Shown here piece by piece: positions 24,811 to 29,240 of a DNA stretch of 29,240 nt. Within the stretch, counting starts at the first letter, position 1. Each line of letters starts with the position of its first letter. The stretch comes from UBA1738 sp045658645. Its GTDB lineage: Bacteria > Bacillota > Clostridia > UBA1381. The DNA is taken from contig JAZOVJ010000062.1 of NCBI GenBank assembly GCA_045658645.1, positions 1-29,240 of the forward strand, written 5' to 3'. Below the pieces are notes generated by a model. It was not told the DNA's origin. It searched no databases and worked only from the letters and a program-made list of their open reading frames with translations. A program made the position numbers and the translations under genes.

Positions 24811-25338
24811 ATGGCAGGAGAGGCAAAGTGGTATGTGGCACACACATACTCCGGTTATGAAAATAAGGTAAAAGCGAATATCGAGAAATCGGTTGAAAAT
24901 CGTGGAATAAGCGACCTTATCCAAGCCGTTGAAGTCCCTATGGAAGACGTTATTGAGGATAAGAACGGTGAGCAGAAAATCGTAAAGCGTAAGATTTTCC
25001 CTGGTTATGTCGTTGTGAAGATGATTATGAACGAGGACACATGGTATGTTGTCCGTAATACTCGAGGCGTTACCGGATTTGTCGGTCCCGGATCAAAACC
25101 TGTACCTCTTTCTGATGAAGAAGTCGAAAGAATGGGAGTTGAACAGGTGCGTATGGCTGATATCGGCTTTGAAGTTGGTGACAGCGTAAATGTTAAATCA
25201 GGTCCGCTTGAAGGATTCTCCGGTAAAATCGAGAATATCGATAAAGAAACCCGTAAGATTACGGTCAAGGTTTCAATGTTTGGTCGTGAAACTCCGATTG
25301 AAGTTGAACACAGCCAGATTGAAAAACTTGTAGATTAA
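24811..25338 (+). CDS. nusG: Transcription termination/antitermination protein NusG
   Basis: Binds RNA polymerase and modulates pausing and termination. 175 residues: NGN domain (WYVAHTYSGYENKVKANIE, then FPGYVVVKM) and a C-terminal KOW domain (FEVGDSVNVKSGPLEGFSG, about residues 120-150). Standard position between secE and rplK. Shine-Dalgarno AAGAGGAGA. Confidence 0.97.
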   Translation: MAGEAKWYVAHTYSGYENKVKANIEKSVENRGISDLIQAVEVPMEDVIEDKNGEQKIVKRKIFPGYVVVKMIMNEDTWYVVRNTRGVTGFVGPGSKPVPLSDEEVERMGVEQVRMADIGFEVGDSVNVKSGPLEGFSGKIENIDKETRKITVKVSMFGRETPIEVEHSQIEKLVD

Positions 25339-25381
25339 GTTTTTAAAGCATTTATGCTTTAGAATATCCCTCTGGTATACA

Positions 25382-25413
25382 GTGGGAGGGCAAGCTTGCC
25401 CGATATTTACCAC
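25382..25413 (+). promoter_or_regulatory. Putative L1-binding mRNA leader upstream of rplK
   Basis: GTGG (25382-25385) pairs with CCAC (25410-25413), enclosing the 14-nt palindrome GGGCAAGCTTGCCC and an asymmetric loop. The same plan (GTGGGAG, hairpin, ACCAC) recurs upstream of rplA. L1 is known to repress the L11-L1 operon by binding a 23S-like structure in its mRNA, so this is a plausible autogenous site. Confidence 0.5.
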
Positions 25414-25454
25414 ATTAGGGACGTTCGTTCCCAAGAATTAGGAGGTGGCCAAAA

Positions 25455-25880
25455 ATGGCACAAAAAATTGAAGGTTACATTAAACTACAAATTCCTGCTG
25501 GTAAGGCATCACCTGCACCACCAGTTGGTCCGGCTCTTGGTCAGCACGGTGTAAACATTATGCAGTTTACAAAGGAATTTAACGAAAAGACAGCTAAGGA
25601 TGCAGGTCTTATTATCCCTGTAGTTATTACAGTATATGCAGACCGTTCATTCACATTTGTCACAAAGACTCCGCCGGCTGCAGTTCTTCTTAAGAAGGCT
25701 TGCAAGATCGACAAGGCATCAGGCGTTCCTAACAAGAACAAGGTTGCAACAGTTTCAAAGGCTGACATTCAGGCAATTGCAGAACAGAAAATGCCTGACC
25801 TAAACGCAGCTTCTCTTGAAGCAGCAATGAGCATGATCGCCGGTACTGCAAGAAGTATGGGTATCGTAGTCGGAGATTAA
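25455..25880 (+). CDS. rplK: 50S ribosomal protein L11
   Basis: 141 residues, family length. Begins MAQKIEGYIKLQIPAGKASP, then PPVGPALGQHGVNIM, the N-terminal thiostrepton-binding region, followed by the rRNA-binding C-terminal domain ending GTARSMGIVVGD. Part of the GTPase-associated centre. Ribosome site AGGAGGTGG. Confidence 0.98.
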   Translation: MAQKIEGYIKLQIPAGKASPAPPVGPALGQHGVNIMQFTKEFNEKTAKDAGLIIPVVITVYADRSFTFVTKTPPAAVLLKKACKIDKASGVPNKNKVATVSKADIQAIAEQKMPDLNAASLEAAMSMIAGTARSMGIVVGD

Positions 25881-25902
25881 TTACTAATTAGCAATTAACG
25901 AA

Positions 25903-25933
25903 GTGGGAGAGGAGAAAATCCTTGTCTGACCAC
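25903..25933 (+). promoter_or_regulatory. Putative L1-binding mRNA element upstream of rplA
   Basis: GTGG (25903-25906) pairs with CCAC (25930-25933); inside, AGGA pairs with TCCT around a GAAAA loop. It shares the GTGGGAG...ACCAC layout with the element before rplK and ends 17 bp before the rplA start. Confidence 0.5.
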
Positions 25934-25950
25934 GTAAGGAGGATAATAAT

Positions 25951-26643
25951 ATGTTTAGAGGAAAGAAATATCAAGAGAGCGCAAAGCTTGTTGACAAGTC
26001 AAAACTTTATGATGTTGACGAAGCTTTGGATCTTGCTACAAAGACTGCAAAGGCAAAGTTTGACGAAACTGTTGAACTTCATGCAAAATTGGGCGTTGAC
26101 TCAAGACACGCAGACCAGCAGGTTAGAGGTGCAATCGTACTTCCACACGGTACTGGTAAAACTGCAAAGGTTTTGGTTTTCGCTAAGGGACCTAAGGCTG
26201 ATGAAGCCTTAGCTGCAGGCGCTGACTATGTTGGCGAAATGGATCTTTGCACAAAGATTCAGTCAGAAAACTGGTTTGATTTTGACGTTGTTGTTGCAAC
26301 ACCTGATATGATGGGCGTTGTTGGTCGTTTGGGTAAGGTTCTTGGTCCTAAGGGACTTATGCCATCACCAAAGGCTGGTACAGTAACAATGGACGTTACA
26401 AAGGCTGTTAACGATATTAAGGCAGGTAAGATTGAATACAGAGTTGACAAGAACAACATTATTCACTGCCCAATCGGTAAGGCATCATTCGGTAAGGAAA
26501 AGCTTGCTGACAACTTTGAAGCACTTATGGGTGCTATTATCAAGGCTAAGCCGGCTGCTGCAAAGGGTCAGTACCTAAGATCAGTTGTTGTTTCAACAAC
26601 AATGGGCCCTGGCATTAAGCTTAACCCTTCAAAGCTTGGTTAA
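25951..26643 (+). CDS. rplA: 50S ribosomal protein L1
   Basis: Forms the L1 stalk that moves the E-site tRNA and usually represses its own operon. 230 residues, family length, with VRGAIVLPHGTGKTAKVLVF, VATPDMMGVVGRLGKVLGPK and GLMPSPKAGTVTMDV, and the terminal RSVVVSTTMGPGIKLNPSKL. ATG behind AAGGAGG. Confidence 0.98.
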   Translation: MFRGKKYQESAKLVDKSKLYDVDEALDLATKTAKAKFDETVELHAKLGVDSRHADQQVRGAIVLPHGTGKTAKVLVFAKGPKADEALAAGADYVGEMDLCTKIQSENWFDFDVVVATPDMMGVVGRLGKVLGPKGLMPSPKAGTVTMDVTKAVNDIKAGKIEYRVDKNNIIHCPIGKASFGKEKLADNFEALMGAIIKAKPAAAKGQYLRSVVVSTTMGPGIKLNPSKLG

Positions 26644-26654
26644 TTAACCAATAA

Positions 26655-26688
26655 TTAGAATTTCCGCTGTTTTTAGCGGAAATTCTAA
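26655..26688. repeat. Perfect 14-bp stem-loop after rplA
   Basis: 26655-26668 pairs exactly with 26675-26688 around GTTTTT. It follows rplA by 11 bp, but A residues instead of a T-run come after it on the plus strand. It may end the rplKA message in a non-canonical way or protect its 3' end. It lies just before the rplJ promoter. Confidence 0.6.
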
Positions 26689-26695
26689 AAAAATA

Positions 26696-26724
26696 TTGAC
26701 AATATTTGTTTTCTATGCTATAAT
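26696..26724 (+). promoter_or_regulatory. Strong rplJL promoter
   Basis: TTGACA (26696-26701), 17-bp spacer, TATAAT (26719-26724) with an extended TGC before the -10: a complete consensus, as expected for ribosomal protein genes. Confidence 0.9.
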
Positions 26725-26736
26725 CATATAGTTGGA

Positions 26737-26840
26737 AATAAATCCGTAGACAGCAGGCATAAAGGTAAGACCTGCCGAGGGTGAAATTAGTTTGATAACT
26801 AACGGCTCTTTTCGTCTACGAAAAAGAGCCTTTCTTTTTT
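26737..26840 (+). ncRNA. Ribosomal protein L10 leader with attenuator
   Basis: The 5' region of rplJ contains the conserved-looking CCGTAGACAGCAGGC and ACCTGCCGAGG blocks of L10 leaders. CGTAGAC (26745-26751) can pair with GTCTACG (26814-26820). The second segment overlaps an intrinsic terminator (26804-26840: GGCTCTTTTCG with CGAAAAAGAGCC, then TTTCTTTTTT), so the two folds compete. Free L10 or L10-(L12)4 probably binds here to switch off rplJL, as known for this leader class. Confidence 0.88.
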
Positions 26841-26872
26841 GAAAGGCATAAAATCTTATAGGAGGTGACATT

Positions 26873-27568
26873 ATGCCAAACGCAAACGTTTTAGAATCAA
26901 AGAAGGCACAGGTTGCAGAAATTACTGAAGTACTAAAGAATGCTGCAACAGGCGTGTTGGTTGACTACCGTGGACTTACTGTTGAAGAAGATACAAAGCT
27001 TCGTAACCAGCTAAGAGAAGCAGGCGTTAACTATTTTGTAGTAAAAAACACATTGCTTCGTTTAGCAGCAAATCAGGTTGGTCTTGAAGAGCTTGACAGC
27101 ATTCTTCACGGTCCTACAGCTTTGGCAGTATCAGAGGATCCGGTTGCTCCTGCAAAAATCCTTTTCGATTACGCAAAGCAGAATGATAAGATGGAAATCA
27201 AGTCAGGTTTTATGGACGGTAAGGTAATGTCTATGGACGAGCTTACAACTCTTGCTAAGACTCCTTCAAAGGAAACTCTTATCGCAAAGATTATGGGCAG
27301 CTTGAATGCTCCTGCTTCAAACCTTGTAAGATTGCTTAACACAATCGTTGAAGGCGGAGAAGAAATCGCTGATCTAATCGCTAAAAAAGCCGGCGAAGCA
27401 AAAGAGGAAGCTCCAGTAGCAGAGGAAGCTCCGGCAGAAGCTGAAGCACCGGTTGCTGAAGAAGCTCCGGCTGTAGAAGAAGCAGCAGAACCTGTAGCAG
27501 AAGCTACTGAAACACCAGCAGAAGAACCTGCTGAAGAAACAAAAGAAACTGCAGAAGATGCAGAATAA
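26873..27568 (+). CDS. rplJ: 50S ribosomal protein L10 with long acidic C-terminal tail
   Basis: Anchors L12 dimers in the ribosomal stalk. Residues 1 to about 172 match normal L10 (LVDYRGLTVEEDTKLRNQLR; NAPASNLVRLLNTIVEGGEE in the L12-binding helix). Residues about 174-231 are an extra low-complexity tail of Ala, Glu and Pro, with repeated EEAP units, strongly negative. Typical L10 is about 165-180 residues. The tail has in-frame codons with ordinary use and is followed by a normal stop, so it is likely real. Start ATG after AGGAGGTGA. Confidence 0.96.
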   Translation: MPNANVLESKKAQVAEITEVLKNAATGVLVDYRGLTVEEDTKLRNQLREAGVNYFVVKNTLLRLAANQVGLEELDSILHGPTALAVSEDPVAPAKILFDYAKQNDKMEIKSGFMDGKVMSMDELTTLAKTPSKETLIAKIMGSLNAPASNLVRLLNTIVEGGEEIADLIAKKAGEAKEEAPVAEEAPAEAEAPVAEEAPAVEEAAEPVAEATETPAEEPAEETKETAEDAE

Positions 27569-27601
27569 TTAAAAACTATTAATAATTAGGAGGAAATTAA
27601 A

Positions 27602-27973
27602 ATGGCAGACATTCAGAAGATTTTAGATGATATCAAAGAATTAAAATTATTGGAAGTAGCAGAACTTGTAAAGCTTATGGAAGAAGAGTTCGGTGTATCA
27701 GCAGCAGCTCCTGTAATGGTAGCAGCAGCAGCTGAAGGCGGCGCAGCAGCAGGTGCTGAGCAGTCAGAATTTGAAGTAATTCTTGCAGATGCAGGTGCTT
27801 CAAAGCTTAACGTAATCAAGGTTGTAAGAGAACTTACAGGTCTTGGTCTTAAGGAAGCAAAGGAACTTGTTGACGGCGCTCCTAAGACAATCAAAGAAGG
27901 CGCTTCTAAGGAAGATGCTGAAGCAATCAAGGCTAAGCTTGAAGAAGCTGGCGCTAAGGTTGAGCTTAAATAA
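27602..27973 (+). CDS. rplL: 50S ribosomal protein L7/L12
   Basis: The stalk protein that recruits translational GTPases. 123 residues: N-terminal dimerisation domain (MADIQKILDDIKELKLLEVA), an Ala/Gly-rich hinge (about 37-53) and the globular C-terminal domain (FEVILADAGASKLNVIKVVR). Ribosome site AGGAGG. Two bp before the yceD start. Confidence 0.98.
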   Translation: MADIQKILDDIKELKLLEVAELVKLMEEEFGVSAAAPVMVAAAAEGGAAAGAEQSEFEVILADAGASKLNVIKVVRELTGLGLKEAKELVDGAPKTIKEGASKEDAEAIKAKLEEAGAKVELK

Positions 27974-27975
27974 TT

Positions 27976-28494
27976 ATGCTTATAAACCTGTCTGACATAA
28001 TTAAAGACGAGGGCGGTAAGCTTGAGCTGAAAGAAGCTTTTGAAATGCCGACAACTGCCTTTTTGGGAGAAGAGTTCACATTTTCTGAGCCTTGTATCCT
28101 GGAGGGAGTAATACTTAATAACACAAAATCTTTGGAACTGCGAGCTAAAGTTACAGGCAAGATGGGTGTGCATTGTGCACGCTGCGGGAAGCCATTAACT
28201 GTAGATTTGGAATTCCCTGTTGAAGAAATTATGGTCCGTGAGGACTCTGATTTCCCGGAAGATGAAGATGTTATTGTATATTCAGGCAATTCTGTTGAGC
28301 TTATGGAAGCAATAGAGAATGGTTTTTTGCTGAACGTTTCAGGAAAATTCCTGTGTGACGAGGATTGTAAGGGATTATGTTCCGTTTGCGGTGCAAACCT
28401 TAATGAAGGTGATTGCGGTTGCAACAGAGAATATATTGACCCACGCCTTGAAAAGCTTGCCGAAATTATGAAGAATATGTCTGATACTGAATAG
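27976..28494 (+). CDS. yceD: YceD/DUF177 family protein
   Basis: 172 residues. The family is usually encoded before rpmF and has been linked to 23S rRNA or large-subunit production in plants and E. coli. Visible here: HCARCGKPL (about residue 55) and a C-terminal Cys-rich stretch CDEDCKGLCSVCGANL, probably metal binding. No good Shine-Dalgarno precedes it, and it starts 2 bp after the rplL stop, so translation is probably coupled to rplL. This would tie it to L12 output. Confidence 0.9.
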   Translation: MLINLSDIIKDEGGKLELKEAFEMPTTAFLGEEFTFSEPCILEGVILNNTKSLELRAKVTGKMGVHCARCGKPLTVDLEFPVEEIMVREDSDFPEDEDVIVYSGNSVELMEAIENGFLLNVSGKFLCDEDCKGLCSVCGANLNEGDCGCNREYIDPRLEKLAEIMKNMSDTE

Positions 28495-28508
28495 GAGGTG
28501 CGATTAAG

Positions 28509-28688
28509 ATGGCAGTACCTAAGGGTAAAGTATCTAAATCAAGAAGAGATAAAAGAAGAGCTAATTGGAAGCTTGAAGTTCCTGGTATCGTGGAATGCCC
28601 ACAGTGCCACGAATTCAAATTGCCTCATAAGGTTTGTAAGGCTTGTGGCTATTACAACGGCAAAGAGGTTGTAAAAGTTTCTGAATAA
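28509..28688 (+). CDS. rpmF: 50S ribosomal protein L32
   Basis: 59 residues, MAVPKGKVSKSRRDKRRANW, with zinc-binding pairs C30-C33 (CPQC) and C43-C46 (CKAC). ATG follows AGGAGGTG. Last gene of the rplJ-rplL-yceD-rpmF unit, ended by a strong terminator 8 bp downstream. The usual plsX or fabH neighbours do not follow. Confidence 0.96.
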   Translation: MAVPKGKVSKSRRDKRRANWKLEVPGIVECPQCHEFKLPHKVCKACGYYNGKEVVKVSE

Positions 28689-28696
28689 GTGATTTT

Positions 28697-28728
28697 CCGG
28701 AGCATCAAAGGATGCTCCGGTTTTTTTT
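28697..28728 (+). terminator. Intrinsic terminator after rpmF
   Basis: A perfect 10-bp stem CCGGAGCATC/GATGCTCCGG, loop AAAG, followed by eight T. It closes the ribosomal unit and separates it from the next gene. Confidence 0.95.
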
Positions 28729-28742
28729 GCTTGAAAATACTT

Positions 28743-28772
28743 TTGAGGTATGATAAAATCTGTTTATATAAA
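28743..28772 (+). promoter_or_regulatory. Possible promoter of the last gene
   Basis: TTGAGG (28743-28748), an 18-bp spacer, TATAAA (28767-28772). A separate TATAAT lies at 28775-28780 without a matching -35. The position 44 bp before the ATG, after a strong terminator, argues for a promoter here. Confidence 0.5.
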
Positions 28773-28815
28773 GTTATAATATGCTTATTTCAGTTTATAC
28801 AATGGGGGATAATAT

Positions 28816-29240
28816 ATGATTGAAAAATTTGTTAGTGAAATTATGAAGCCGTTTGAAAATTCTATAGAAAGCATTATTCGGCCGGTGTTTGAAATTATAA
28901 AACCTGTTTTGATAGTGTTGGTGCCGTTGCTTATTATACGTTCAATTACACTAAGCATATTAATGCTTTGCGCACGAAAAAGGGTCAGCAAAAATCCGAC
29001 ACAGAAAAATGCAATGCGTGTTTACCGCTTGCTCAGGATACCTTTTGGGGTAACCATAACAAATCATCCTGATGAATGGGCAAAATACAGAGATATGTTC
29101 TACATAATAAACGGTTCTTCTCAGGTGCCATCAGAGCTTAAGGAGAAGATAAAGGGGCATCTTGTGAAGAAAGGACTTTACATAAAAAATATGAAAGTTA
29201 TAAACAATTATGGTACTCCCGCAACCGAAACAACCCAAAA
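28816..29240 (+). CDS. Unrecognised single-pass membrane protein (3' end outside window)
   Basis: The reading frame stays open from the ATG, preceded by GGGGG, to the window edge (141 complete codons). An amphipathic N-terminus (MIEKFVSEIMKPFENSIESI) is followed by one membrane segment at about residues 30-52 (KPVLIVLVPLLIIRSITLSI) and a basic, probably cytoplasmic region. I do not recognise a family. It has its own transcription signals. Confidence 0.8.
   Translation, partial: MIEKFVSEIMKPFENSIESIIRPVFEIIKPVLIVLVPLLIIRSITLSILMLCARKRVSKNPTQKNAMRVYRLLRIPFGVTITNHPDEWAKYRDMFYIINGSSQVPSELKEKIKGHLVKKGLYIKNMKVINNYGTPATETTQ

Noticed and set aside
27613..28173. 186-codon minus-strand frame opposite rplL and yceD, and a 152-codon one at 27966-28424
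   Set aside because: They are mirror frames of genuine ribosomal operon genes; the Ser/Ala-rich sequence comes from the codons on the other strand.

Overview
The window looks like a low-to-mid GC anaerobic Clostridia chromosome (Firmicutes; an Oscillospirales- or Lachnospirales-like gut anaerobe is my guess). The reasons are the strong Shine-Dalgarno sites, the AddAB rather than RecBCD nuclease, a four-cysteine ribosomal protein L33, an iron-sulfur L-serine dehydratase, and the gene order rpmG-secE-nusG-rplK-rplA-rplJ-rplL. All names rest on reading the protein sequences; no database search was possible.

Left part (1-3886, minus strand): lysS (lysyl-tRNA synthetase), then a two-gene unit. 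That unit is a self-cleaving XRE-S24 repressor followed 21 bp later by an unusual protein joining an XRE helix-turn-helix to a complete [4Fe-4S] L-serine dehydratase. The repressor promoter faces a second, consensus-perfect promoter on the plus strand. Both promoters carry a palindromic CACG(TTT/AAA/TTA)CGTG-type operator exactly between their -35 and -10 boxes.

Middle part (about 4016-15857, plus strand): 19 tightly packed phage-type genes that appear intact. They are two small zinc-ribbon-like proteins, a DUF1492/ArpU-like late regulator, small and large terminase, SPP1-like portal, GP20-like scaffold, N4-gp56-type capsid, connector and closure proteins, tail terminator, tail tube, Gp15-type chaperone, a very short tape measure, distal tail protein, Gp37-like tail protein, a tip protein, an XhlA-like membrane coiled-coil protein and a holin. 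There is no integrase, replication module, excisionase, MuF-type minor head protein, endolysin or cargo. The cluster ends at a perfect bidirectional terminator shared with addA. This is enough to build a DNA-packaging, tailed particle but not a self-propagating phage. I interpret it as a domesticated prophage, possibly an undescribed gene-transfer-agent-like or PBSX-like system under a damage-responsive repressor, with a possible serine/redox input through the co-transcribed HTH-serine dehydratase.

Right part (15857-29240): addA and addB (double-strand-end helicase-nuclease) and murA on the minus strand. Then, on the plus strand, the rpmG-secE-nusG-rplK-rplA transcription unit with two L1-type leader hairpins, and the L10-leader-controlled rplJ-rplL-yceD-rpmF unit, in which yceD and rpmF sit where rpoB and rpoC normally follow. 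The window closes with the 5' part of an unrecognised single-pass membrane protein. No stretch above 300 bp lacks a gene. I saw no tRNA, rRNA, CRISPR array or insertion sequence.
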